DNA of 64,000 bases. It comes from Chlorobium sp. (GTDB taxonomy: Bacteria; Bacteroidota; Chlorobiia; Chlorobiales; Chlorobiaceae). Shown in pieces: positions 24,857 through 32,547 of this stretch. Every line of letters begins with the position of its first letter. Positions within the stretch are counted from its first letter, which is position 1. The notes under the pieces are model-generated. The model saw only the letters and a list, made by a program, of their open reading frames with translations, searched no databases and was not told the origin of the DNA. The stretch covers positions 806,001 to 870,000 of the forward strand of contig SZXV01000002.1 in the NCBI GenBank assembly GCA_005862225.1, read 5' to 3'. The translations under genes and the position numbers were made by a program.

Positions 24857-25479
24857 TGGCGATCAATTTTCTCATACGGGCCGAAGTGGTGGATCTCAGG
24901 AGCGATACCCCCAAATCTGAGGATGTGTTTTTGGTGGATACCAATGTTTGGTACTGGATGACATATTCGCGAGCAAGCTTTGGTGCACATCCTCCAGCGT
25001 ACTACCAGACTTCTCATTACCCCGGTTATACCAATGCGGTTCTTGGTGCAGGTGCCAAAATATTTCAGTCGGGTCTCACGCTTGCGGAGTTGGCTCATCT
25101 GATCGAAAAGGTTGAGCGAGAGATATATGAAGCTGCTCATGGTAGTATAAAACCAAAAGATTATCGCCATAATTTGTCGGTTGAGAGGATACGAGTGAAT
25201 GCGGAAATTCAGGCGGCGTATGGTCTTGTTCGTACACTTGCTGATCTGTTGGTTGTCAGCATTGACAATGTAACAGTTACGACAGCGCTTCATCGTTTAC
25301 AGACGGAACAGGTGGATGGATATGACCTTTTTATTCTTGAGTCTATGCGAAGCCATGGAGTGACGCAAGTCATCACTGACGACGGTGATTATACAACGGT
25401 TTCCGGTATTCGTGTTTTTACCGCAAATCAAAACGTTATCCAGGCTGCACGCACTCAGGGAAGACTGGTGACAAGATGA
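24856..25479 (+). CDS. PIN-domain protein
   Basis: 207 residues. Start chosen at the ATG overlapping the previous stop, not the TTG just before it. Acidic PIN residues are visible in VFLVDTNVWYW (about 30), SGLTLAELAHL, DGYDLFILESM (about 155) and VITDDGDY, in the right order for a PIN ribonuclease. At over 200 residues it is longer than VapC toxins (about 130) and has an insert around 45-75. It is coupled to a STAS-like protein rather than to a VapB-type antitoxin, which is unusual. Nuclease activity is inferred from the fold only. Confidence 0.7.
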   Translation: MAINFLIRAEVVDLRSDTPKSEDVFLVDTNVWYWMTYSRASFGAHPPAYYQTSHYPGYTNAVLGAGAKIFQSGLTLAELAHLIEKVEREIYEAAHGSIKPKDYRHNLSVERIRVNAEIQAAYGLVRTLADLLVVSIDNVTVTTALHRLQTEQVDGYDLFILESMRSHGVTQVITDDGDYTTVSGIRVFTANQNVIQAARTQGRLVTR

Positions 25480-25543
25480 ACCACCATCACTTTTGGATTA
25501 AACAATCTGAGGCACAGTCGCACCTTTTTTCTGTACACGTTAC

Positions 25544-26551
25544 ATGAACAACTCCGAACTACTCATTTACCAGGCCCCGGATGGTAGAATAAAAATAGAT
25601 GTACGACTCGAAGATGAAACGGTCTGGCTGACGCAGGATCACATGGCGCAGCTCTTCGGCAAAGCGAAGTCCACGATTAATGAACATATCAAGAATATTT
25701 TTGCTGAAGGGGAGCTGGTTGAAAGTCAGGTTATCAAGAGATTCGGAATTTCCGAATTTCAGCAAAAAGTCCCGTATTTCTACAATCTGGACGTGATCAT
25801 TTCAGTAGGCTACCGTGTCAAATCGCAACAAGGCACGCGGTTCCGCATCTGGGCCACACAGCGGCTGAAAGATTACATCGTCAAAGGTTTTGCGCTGAAT
25901 GATGAGCGGTTCAAGAGCGGCACTTCGATGAACTACTTCACGGAGCTGCAGGAGCGTATCCGCGAAATCCGGTTGTCGGAACGTTTCTTTTACCAGAAGA
26001 TCAAGGATATCTACACGACCAGCATTGACTATGACTCCAGCGCTGAAAGCACCATTGAATTTTTCAAAGTGGTGCAGAACAAATTGCTATGGGCAATCAG
26101 TCAGCAGACGGCAGCGGAACTGGTGTATCGTCGCGCTGATGCTTCACTGCCGCTGATGGGCATGCAATCTTTTGGCAAAGTGGGGGTTCCTGTTCGTAAG
26201 GGTGATGTGAGCGTTGCGAAAAATTATCTCAATGAGGATGAAATCAAATTGCTTGGCCTGCTGGTGGAGCAATACCTTGCTTTTGCGGAGGTGATGGCGC
26301 AGCAGCGAACGCCGATGTACATGAAAGACTGGATTCAGCGACTGGATTCGATTATTCAGCTCAATGGTCGCGAACTGCTTACCCACGCAGGTAAAATCAG
26401 TCACCAGACAGCGCTCGAAAAGTCTGCGCTGGAATACGACAGGTACAGGGAAGTCCAGAAACAGCCGCAGAAGGAAGAGAGCCTTCGGGAACTTGAGCGG
26501 GATATCAAACAACTCAAGTCCACACGAAATGTGGATGATAACGATGTGTGA
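25544..26551 (+). CDS. Virulence RhuM family protein
   Basis: 335 residues. The N-terminus LLIYQAPDGRIKIDVRLEDETVWLTQDHMAQLFGKAKSTINEHIKNIF is a BRO/KilA-like and helix-turn-helix region typical of RhuM (Salmonella SPI-3) homologues. The conserved YNLDVIISVGYRVKSQQGTRFRIWATQRLKDYIVKGF and the C-terminal coiled coil are also present. The family is widespread in accessory islands and often lies beside RM systems. Its function is unknown, and a Fic/Doc-related or regulatory role has been suggested. It has its own 64-base leader after the PIN gene. Confidence 0.88.
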   Translation: MNNSELLIYQAPDGRIKIDVRLEDETVWLTQDHMAQLFGKAKSTINEHIKNIFAEGELVESQVIKRFGISEFQQKVPYFYNLDVIISVGYRVKSQQGTRFRIWATQRLKDYIVKGFALNDERFKSGTSMNYFTELQERIREIRLSERFFYQKIKDIYTTSIDYDSSAESTIEFFKVVQNKLLWAISQQTAAELVYRRADASLPLMGMQSFGKVGVPVRKGDVSVAKNYLNEDEIKLLGLLVEQYLAFAEVMAQQRTPMYMKDWIQRLDSIIQLNGRELLTHAGKISHQTALEKSALEYDRYREVQKQPQKEESLRELERDIKQLKSTRNVDDNDV

Positions 26552-26644
26552 ACACCGTGCATGCTGGTTGACAAACAGCCCTGTTTTGCCTATAATGTAG
26601 AGACTGTTCATGTTGGCACTGGTAAAAGGACGAGGAAACACTCA

Positions 26645-26932
26645 ATGAGACTTAGCGAAACACAGCGGCAACGCATACTTGAGGTAACCCGGCAGAACTT
26701 CGGTGATGACGCGAAGGCTTGGCTGTTTGGCTCGCGTGTTGACTATACACGTCGAGGCGGTGATGTGGATTTATATATCGAGACGAGACAGAGCAATAAC
26801 CTGATGGCAGAATTGCGGTGCAAAATGGCGATCGAAGAGAGTCTGGATCTGCATGTTGATCTGGTTCCAAATGATTCCGAAAAAGATAACCCGGTCTACA
26901 AAATTGCAAAAAAGCAGGGCGTTCAATTATGA
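26645..26932 (+). CDS. MNT-type nucleotidyltransferase
   Basis: Start placed at the ATG at 26645 (MRLSETQRQ), 95 residues. The catalytic motif is AWLFGSRVDYTRRGGDVDLYIE: GS followed by DxD, with a third acidic residue in DLHVDLV. This is the minimal nucleotidyltransferase of MNT/HEPN toxin-antitoxin pairs, where it can adenylylate the HEPN toxin. The expected partner is not intact: an ATG overlapping this stop (ATGA) opens only a 17-codon frame, MIDPFVLFFPKSYINNR. The system is probably broken or solitary. Confidence 0.75.
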   Translation: MRLSETQRQRILEVTRQNFGDDAKAWLFGSRVDYTRRGGDVDLYIETRQSNNLMAELRCKMAIEESLDLHVDLVPNDSEKDNPVYKIAKKQGVQL

Positions 26933-27001
26933 TTGACCCGTTTGTATTATTCTTCCCGAAATCATATATTAACAATCGTTAATACGTTCTTTAATCCATT
27001 G

Positions 27002-27130
27002 CTGGTCATCAAGAAAGGCTGAGGGAATAGACCCGGTGAAGCCTTGACAACCGATTTCGTTCAGAACGGAACACGGTGCCACATTCTACTTTTGCTATCT
27101 ATGCGTCTGAATTTTTGTCAGATGAAGCAG
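27002..27130 (+). promoter_or_regulatory. SAM-I (S-box) riboswitch aptamer
   Basis: Conserved S-box blocks occur in order: ATCAAGAAAGG, CTGAGGGA, GACCCGGTGAAGCC, CAACC and CGGTGCCA. P1 is formed by CTG-TCATC (27002-27010) and GATGA-CAG (27121-27130). It is followed by a terminator hairpin at 27222-27262 and then the cystathionine gamma-synthase gene. SAM binding should favour termination, shutting off methionine synthesis when SAM is plentiful. Confidence 0.9.
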
Positions 27131-27221
27131 AAGAACGATGAGTGAAAAAGAGCGTTGTACAGCTTCTCTTTTCAAAACAGGCGGGTTGCTTTCAGCACGT
27201 GCCAGACAAGAACAGAATTGC

Positions 27222-27262
27222 AAAAAAACCTCTTCCATGCTCATCAGGGAAGAGGTTTTTTT
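27222..27262 (+). terminator. Riboswitch-controlled terminator
   Basis: Perfect 15-base arms with CCTCTTCC/GGAAGAGG at the core, an 11-base loop and a T7 tail, located 39 bases before the metB-like start. This is the expected expression platform of the upstream S-box. Confidence 0.85.
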
Positions 27263-27300
27263 GTTGTATTATCTTTTTCAAAGTTTTAACTGAGCAATTT

Positions 27301-28437
27301 ATGAGTTTCCAGACCGACACGATCCACGCTGGCGTGGGGCCTGACAAGGCTTATGGCGCTATTATGACCCCGATTTACCAGTCGTCAACTTTTGTGTTTG
27401 AGGACATCGGCAAGCACCGGGGATTTGACTATACCAGAAGCGGTAACCCGACCCGCAAGGCGCTTGAAGACAATCTGTGTGCTCTTGAGGGCTGCTCATC
27501 GGCAGTTGCTGTGACTACGGGCATGGCGGCGATTACCTCTACCCTGAGTATTTTTCATGCGGGTGACGAGATTATCTGCACCGATGACTGCTATGGCGGT
27601 ACTTCACGGTTGATGAAAACTGTTGAGGAGCATTTCGGAATCAAGGTTCATTTTGTGAACATGCAGGAGGCAACGAACATCCTCCCTTATGTGAATGAGA
27701 AGACGAAAGCAGTCTGGGTTGAAACACCCTCAAATCCTCTGCTGAATCTTGTGGACATTGCAGCCGTGTCGGCGCTTGCCAGAGAGCGTGGCCTTTTGAC
27801 TATTGTTGATAACACGTTTCTCTCTCCTTATGGGCAGAAGCCGTTCGAACTCGGGGCTGATATTGTGGTTCACTCGACAACCAAGTACCTGAATGGCCAT
27901 TCCGATGTGGTTGGTGGGGCGGTGTTGTCGAACAGTGAGGATCTTGATCTCAAGCTGAAATTTCTGGTTAATGCGCTTGGCACCTGTGCCCAGCCTTTCG
28001 ACTGCTGGCTGGTGCTTCGCGGCATCAAAACGTTGGTGGTTCGCATGAGAGAGCATGAGCGCAATGCCCTTGCGGTGGCGCAGTTCCTTGAGCAGCATCC
28101 GAAGGTAAAAAGGGTTTTTTATCCCGGTCTGGTGAATCATCCCCAGCATGAGCTTGCAAGGAAACAGCAGAAAAGTTTTGGCGGCATGGTCTCCTTTGAG
28201 CTTGATGGCACTCTTGAAGATGTCAACCGGGTTCTTACCGGCACAAAGCTCTTTGCGCTTGCTGAAAGTCTTGGTGGCGTTGAATCACTGATTGAGCATC
28301 CGGCATCCATGAGTCATGCTTCGATGGATAAAGAGCATCGTGAGGCGGCTGGAATTACGGATACCATTATCAGGTTGTCTGTGGGTATTGAGGATGGTGA
28401 CGATCTTGTTGCAGATTTAAAGAGCACGCTTGGTTGA
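27301..28437 (+). CDS. metB: Cystathionine gamma-synthase / gamma-lyase family enzyme
   Basis: Start at the ATG at 27301 (MSFQTDTIHAG); the longer open frame upstream runs through the riboswitch terminator. 378 residues, normal for the family. The PLP lysine is in VHSTTKYLNGHSD (about residue 197), with YGGTSRL and the GNPTR substrate region upstream. It joins an activated homoserine with cysteine (gamma-synthase) or cleaves cystathionine. The SAM riboswitch argues for the biosynthetic direction. The next gene overlaps by one base (TGATG). Confidence 0.88.
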   Translation: MSFQTDTIHAGVGPDKAYGAIMTPIYQSSTFVFEDIGKHRGFDYTRSGNPTRKALEDNLCALEGCSSAVAVTTGMAAITSTLSIFHAGDEIICTDDCYGGTSRLMKTVEEHFGIKVHFVNMQEATNILPYVNEKTKAVWVETPSNPLLNLVDIAAVSALARERGLLTIVDNTFLSPYGQKPFELGADIVVHSTTKYLNGHSDVVGGAVLSNSEDLDLKLKFLVNALGTCAQPFDCWLVLRGIKTLVVRMREHERNALAVAQFLEQHPKVKRVFYPGLVNHPQHELARKQQKSFGGMVSFELDGTLEDVNRVLTGTKLFALAESLGGVESLIEHPASMSHASMDKEHREAAGITDTIIRLSVGIEDGDDLVADLKSTLG

Positions 28438-29198
28438 TGAGTATTTTGTCTCATAATGCTGACAGGAGGAGTTTTCCTCCGCCCTATACCGTCCAGGTCA
28501 GTGCACGGGCGAAACATGCCCGCCTGAAGATGACTCCTCATGATGGACTGATTGTTGTGCTGCCTGAAGGCTTCAACAGGAAGCATATTTCAGACTTGCT
28601 GCTGCGTCATGAATTATGGATACAAAAGACCGCTGCGCAACTTGATGCTCAGCGGCAGGAGCCTTTTCCTGCAATGGATAATGGATTGCCCTGCTCGGTT
28701 ATCTTTCCCCATTTTGCTGAACAATGGGAAGTTGCTTATCAGCAGACGACAGCAACAGCAAACGGGCGGGGTGTTATTAAGGAGCGATCGGCAACCAGTC
28801 TGCTTGTTTCCGGTGACGTGGCCAATGATGCGCTCTGCCGCAAGCTTCTCTATTCCTGGTTGAAGCATCGGGCAGAAATGCTTCTTCTGCCCTTTTTTGG
28901 AAAACTTGCGGCATCACTTGCTTTTGATTATGGAGAGGCAAAGGTTCGTCTTCAGCACTCTCGCTGGGGGAGTTGCTCGTCAAATCGGGTCATAACACTG
29001 AACAACAAACTGCTTTTTTTACCCGAGCATCTTATCCGTCACATTATGGTTCATGAGCTGTGTCATACGGTTCATCTCAACCATTCTCGTGCTTTCTGGG
29101 CTCTTGTGCAGCAACACGATCCTCTCTGGCGAATCAACAACCGGGATATGAAGAGCGCCTGGAAATATGTCCCCGCTTGGGTATCCGCTAAAGGGTGA
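28437..29198 (+). CDS. YgjP-like M48/WLM-type metallopeptidase
   Basis: 253 residues from the ATG at 28437, which shares one base with the metB-like stop. The zinc site is MVHELCHTVHLNHSRAFW (about 203-220): HExxH plus a later His. The preceding RLQHSRWGSCSSNRVITLNNKLLFLPEHLIRHI is the signature of the DUF45/YgjP family. It is probably a cytoplasmic zinc protease of unknown substrate. Coupling to a methionine gene is likely only positional. Confidence 0.85.
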   Translation: MSILSHNADRRSFPPPYTVQVSARAKHARLKMTPHDGLIVVLPEGFNRKHISDLLLRHELWIQKTAAQLDAQRQEPFPAMDNGLPCSVIFPHFAEQWEVAYQQTTATANGRGVIKERSATSLLVSGDVANDALCRKLLYSWLKHRAEMLLLPFFGKLAASLAFDYGEAKVRLQHSRWGSCSSNRVITLNNKLLFLPEHLIRHIMVHELCHTVHLNHSRAFWALVQQHDPLWRINNRDMKSAWKYVPAWVSAKG

Positions 29199-29477
29199 AT
29201 CTTTTACGCAGAGTCAGTGCTCCAAACGATATGCTGCTATATCAGATGTAATCGTTATATTAGCCCGACCCGATTTCCCTCTTCAGGAGCGCTTTCTGCG
29301 GCTGGCAAAGAAAAACATTCCCGCATTTGTTAATAGATCGCTTGTTTCTCTTCTTCTCTACAGGGACATTTTATGCTGTGGAACGAAGGGTATACATGCT
29401 TGATGAGGAGAGCATCTTCAGAACAATCTGTCATGCTTTCAATAACCGTTCAATTCAATAAACATTATTCAGATACT

Positions 29478-30740
29478 ATGCAATTTCAGTCACTTGACAT
29501 CATTGATCCAATTTTAAAGGCGCTGCAGGAAGAGGGCTATACCACTCCAACACCGATACAGGCCGAAGCCATACCGATTATTTTACAAGGAACCGACTTG
29601 CTCGGTTGTGCACAGACAGGCACCGGAAAAACAGCCGCTTTCGCTATTCCCATCCTGCAATTACTGAGCGCCAACAAGGTGTACGATAAAAAACGAAAAA
29701 TACGAAGCCTCATCGTGACACCGACGAGAGAGCTGGCCATCCAGATAGGGGAAAGCATTAACGCTTACGGACGGCATACCGGCCTGACCAACACCGTGAT
29801 TTTTGGGGGTGTTAATCAGAATCCGCAGACCGCCGCATTGATTCGCGGTGTTGACATTGTCATCGCTACACCCGGCAGATTACTCGATCTTCTCAACCAG
29901 GGGTTTCTTCATTTGCGCGATGTTGAACTCCTTGTGCTGGATGAAGCCGATCGAATGCTCGATATGGGCTTTATTCACGACGTCAAAAAAATATTGTCTG
30001 TGATTCCGAAAAAGAGGCAATCCCTCTTTTTTTCGGCAACCATGCCGCCAGAAATTGTCACGCTTGCGGCTTCCATCTTGCACCACCCGGCGAAGGTCTC
30101 GGTAACACCGGTCTCCTCAACCGTGGAAATCATCAATCAATCGATCTATTTTGTTGATAAAGGCAATAAAAACGCCCTGTTAGTAGGCATTTTAAACGAT
30201 GAACAGATCAAAACAGCGCTGGTCTTTACCCGGACAAAGCATGGTGCCGATAAAGTGGTAAAAATCCTGTTGAAGCATAATATCACGGCAGAAGCGATTC
30301 ATGGTAACAAGGCCCAGAATGCCCGTCAGCGAGCCCTGAAAAATTTTAAGGCGCAAACAACGCGCGTGCTGGTGGCGACCGATATTGCTGCCCGGGGCAT
30401 TGATGTTGATGATCTGGAATATGTGATCAATTTTGAGATTCCCAATATTGCTGAAACCTATGTGCATCGTATCGGGCGAACGGGAAGGGCCGGGGCAAAA
30501 GGAACCGCACTTTCGTTTTGTGATGCCGAAGAGAAAGAGTACCTGCGCGACATTGAAAAACTGATAGCGAAAAAAATTCCGGTTATTGACAATCATCCGT
30601 TTCCGTTGATTGATCACAATCCGGTTAAAGCTCCAAAACAGCAGGGGAGAGGAAACTCGGGTCATCCCGGGCCGAAACCACCTGCAAGAAGCACCTCGAA
30701 CGCGACACGATGGTCTGCAAGACCAGGAAAAGGGCGTTAA
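29478..30740 (+). CDS. rhlE: DEAD-box RNA helicase, RhlE type
   Basis: Start at the ATG at 29478 ([13 protein letters not shown]), 420 residues; the frame is open 35 codons further up but without family similarity. Motifs in order are the Q motif ([11 protein letters not shown]), AQTGTGKT (about 45-52), PTRELA, DEAD (about 155-158), SAT (about 187) and HRIGRTGR (about 331-338). The C-terminal tail is basic and Gly/Pro-rich. It unwinds RNA duplexes, with roles in ribosome assembly and RNA decay at low temperature in other bacteria. Confidence 0.92.
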   Translation: MQFQSLDIIDPILKALQEEGYTTPTPIQAEAIPIILQGTDLLGCAQTGTGKTAAFAIPILQLLSANKVYDKKRKIRSLIVTPTRELAIQIGESINAYGRHTGLTNTVIFGGVNQNPQTAALIRGVDIVIATPGRLLDLLNQGFLHLRDVELLVLDEADRMLDMGFIHDVKKILSVIPKKRQSLFFSATMPPEIVTLAASILHHPAKVSVTPVSSTVEIINQSIYFVDKGNKNALLVGILNDEQIKTALVFTRTKHGADKVVKILLKHNITAEAIHGNKAQNARQRALKNFKAQTTRVLVATDIAARGIDVDDLEYVINFEIPNIAETYVHRIGRTGRAGAKGTALSFCDAEEKEYLRDIEKLIAKKIPVIDNHPFPLIDHNPVKAPKQQGRGNSGHPGPKPPARSTSNATRWSARPGKGR

Positions 30741-30749
30741 TGCAACGAT

Positions 30750-31193
30750 TCAGGGAACAAGCAGTTTAAATCCGGTTTGCAGGTCAAGCTGACGGGATGC
30801 CGTATTCTCAAGCAGCTCAGTCAGGATAATCTCCATGACCTGCCAGACCTTTACTCCAGTTCGAATACAGCCGGTCACCGTATTTTCCTCTCTGCCGCAC
30901 GCAAAGTGAGCATGCAGAACAGGGTTACCACTATCATCCGGAAAAATGGTGCCAGAGCCGGTAATTTCATGTGCATCGTACAGTTCGTGGGTCATCGGGG
31001 TGGTCGGGAATGTGCGGCTCTCTTCAGGGCCCACAACAAGCGTACTTCCCTTGTCGGCCCCGCCGACAGCAAAGAATGACGCCCGTTCAATAGCATGATC
31101 CCTGACGAACTGCTCAATGACGCTGTGCACGATCTCGCCATCTTCAAGCCGGATAACAAAGGTTCTGCCTTGTCTTGCTTCTGAATATTTCAT
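30750..31193 (-). CDS. PPC/DUF296-domain DNA-binding protein
   Basis: 147 residues. The conserved GRTFVIRLEDGEIVHSVIEQF, ASFFAVGGADKGSTLVV, VLHAHFACGRE and GCIRTGVKVWQVMEIILTEL segments match the PPC (PCC) domain, which in plants is fused to AT-hooks and in bacteria stands alone. HAHFACG supplies possible metal ligands. The molecular function in bacteria is not settled. It is convergent with rhlE, 9 bases apart. Confidence 0.8.
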   Translation of the reverse strand: MKYSEARQGRTFVIRLEDGEIVHSVIEQFVRDHAIERASFFAVGGADKGSTLVVGPEESRTFPTTPMTHELYDAHEITGSGTIFPDDSGNPVLHAHFACGREENTVTGCIRTGVKVWQVMEIILTELLENTASRQLDLQTGFKLLVP

Positions 31194-31402
31194 TGCAACT
31201 CTTTTTTTTGAAAAGGCTGACCTTTTCTGTTACAGGAGTAATAAAGCCGTTTACGGTCGGTTGTCACCGTTTGCACGCTGGCAGCCATTGCGGGAAAGAT
31301 CTGCCGGTTGTGCATTGAACCGCTTTCGATGCAATGTACAGAGAAATTGGAAAAAATGCTTCCTGGGCGTTGATGCTGAAGCGGAGATGGCGCCCATCCT
31401 TT
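31194..31402. other. Intergenic stretch without a supported gene
   Basis: A plus-strand frame (31117-31404) runs through here and stops where the palindromic repeat begins. Its first part is antisense to the DUF296 gene, and its residues match nothing I recognise. I see no RNA gene or promoter that I can defend. Confidence 0.3.
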
Positions 31403-31545
31403 AATCTCTATGGGTCATATTCCCCGCTTCTTGAGGCGTAAAGTATGATAGAGTTGTCTTCAAAATACCCCGCTGCTTGTGGTGAAGTTTGTTGAGCTTC
31501 TTCTAAAAAAAGATACCCCACAGCTTGTGGCGGTGAGCTTCACTC
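31403..31545 (+). repeat. Palindromic dispersed element, copy 2 plus a partial third unit
   Basis: Bases 31403-31478 repeat 24400-24475 almost exactly (ATCTCTATGGGTCATATTCC, TTGAGGCGTAA, TAGAGTTGTCTTCAAAATAC). A degenerate extra hairpin unit, ATACCCCACAGCTTGTGG, follows at 31512-31530. As in copy 1, the element starts right at a stop codon. Confidence 0.7.
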
Positions 31546-31553
31546 AAACCGCT

Positions 31554-31862
31554 TCAGTTGTTGAAAAACTCTATGCGCAGATTTTCATCGGCTTGCCCGA
31601 TAATATTGAACTGTCCTTTTTTGACGATAGAGAGTCCCATTCTATCACCAGCGGGGATAATGCTCTGCTCAATATTTTCTGCGTTGTGCTTCGGGCAGTT
31701 CTGGTTAAAGAAAAGGCTTAGCGCAGGACCTTCATTATTAAATTGAAGCAGGAAGTCGTTGTCATTGACGAAAACAAGGTCATCATAAGCATAGGTGACC
31801 TCGTGTCCAAGCTCCTCAAGAAGTTGTATAACCGTTCCAAGTGGACGAAATGAGGTTGTCAT
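31554..31862 (-). CDS. Conserved hypothetical protein next to an ArsC-like gene
   Basis: 102 residues. It starts MTTSFRPLGTVIQLLEELGHEVTYAYDDLVFVNDNDFLLQF and has one Cys in NQNCPKH. There is no signal peptide or membrane segment. It begins 3 bases after the nitrogenase-associated ArsC-like gene ends, so the two are co-transcribed and probably act together. I do not recognise the family. An alpha/beta fold with alternating strands is likely from the residue pattern. Confidence 0.6.
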   Translation of the reverse strand: MTTSFRPLGTVIQLLEELGHEVTYAYDDLVFVNDNDFLLQFNNEGPALSLFFNQNCPKHNAENIEQSIIPAGDRMGLSIVKKGQFNIIGQADENLRIEFFNN

Positions 31863-31865
31863 AGG

Positions 31866-32315
31866 TTACTCCGTTTTTTTGCATGAAAGGTTGTTGGTAT
31901 GAGGGCATGTATTCATGTCCATCAATGCTGAAGATTGTTCTCCCTGCTCTCCGCACTCAATCGGTTCAAGGCTGATCAGGGTACTCAGTGACGTGATATC
32001 AAATCCCTGAAGGTAATGGTTGCCGATTTTCATGAGAGGGCGTTTTATCAGCAGCGGCTCCTCTATCATCAAGGCAATTGCATCCTCTCTCATGAAACTG
32101 AAAGGGTCTATTTCGCCAGATTTTACTGTTGGTGCGGCCAGATTAAAACATTCGGAGACCGGTTTTGTTCCAAGATACTGTTCGAGCTCCTCTTTAGACC
32201 AGGGGTATTCAAGCAGATTGATGCATTCAACGATATGCCCTGAAGACTCAAGCATTGCTTTCTGTCGGGTATTGTTTATGCACCCGGGTTTTTCGTAAAA
32301 GAGTACCGTTGCCAT
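31866..32315 (-). CDS. ArsC/Spx-like nitrogenase-associated protein
   Basis: 149 residues. The N-terminus VLFYEKPGCINNTRQKAMLESSGH is a thioredoxin-fold opening with a single Cys, as in ArsC/Spx relatives. EPLLIKRPLMKIGN is the conserved cis-Pro region. The NNTRQK variant matches the group annotated as nitrogenase-associated protein (NifO-like). The C-terminus adds a Cys-containing tail (IECGEQ, NTCPHTNNLSCK). No nif genes are in this window. Green sulfur bacteria fix nitrogen, so the association is plausible. A long perfect palindrome lies 69 bases upstream. Confidence 0.7.
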   Translation of the reverse strand: MATVLFYEKPGCINNTRQKAMLESSGHIVECINLLEYPWSKEELEQYLGTKPVSECFNLAAPTVKSGEIDPFSFMREDAIALMIEEPLLIKRPLMKIGNHYLQGFDITSLSTLISLEPIECGEQGEQSSALMDMNTCPHTNNLSCKKTE

Positions 32316-32383
32316 AATGCGATCTTTGGATTTCTTGAATGAATGTCTTTGTTGAAGAATAAGAAAAAACTACCGTAATCAAA

Positions 32384-32421
32384 AATTAATTAGGTTATTA
32401 TGGTTATTAACCTAATTAATT
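32384..32421. promoter_or_regulatory. 14-base perfect inverted repeat upstream of the ArsC-like gene
   Basis: The arms AATTAATTAGGTTA and TAACCTAATTAATT are separated by 10 bases. It lies in the 232-base gap between the SulP gene end and the ArsC-like gene start. There is no T-run after either arm, so an operator is more likely than a terminator. The binding protein is unknown. Confidence 0.5.
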
Positions 32422-32547
32422 GACAGTAATATGAGCTTTTTCTCTTTATTGCGAAGGGAGGCTTTAGCTCAGGCGTGATGAATTGTTGCAGAAGAGATGG
32501 TTCTTCGGCAGTTGCACGTCATGCCTGAGTTTCTGGCAGGGCTTCTC

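Noticed and set aside
31117-31404. Plus-strand 95-codon frame ending at the palindromic repeat
   Set aside because: Its first part is antisense to the DUF296 gene and its residues match no family. Kept only as a note because the repeat starts at its stop.
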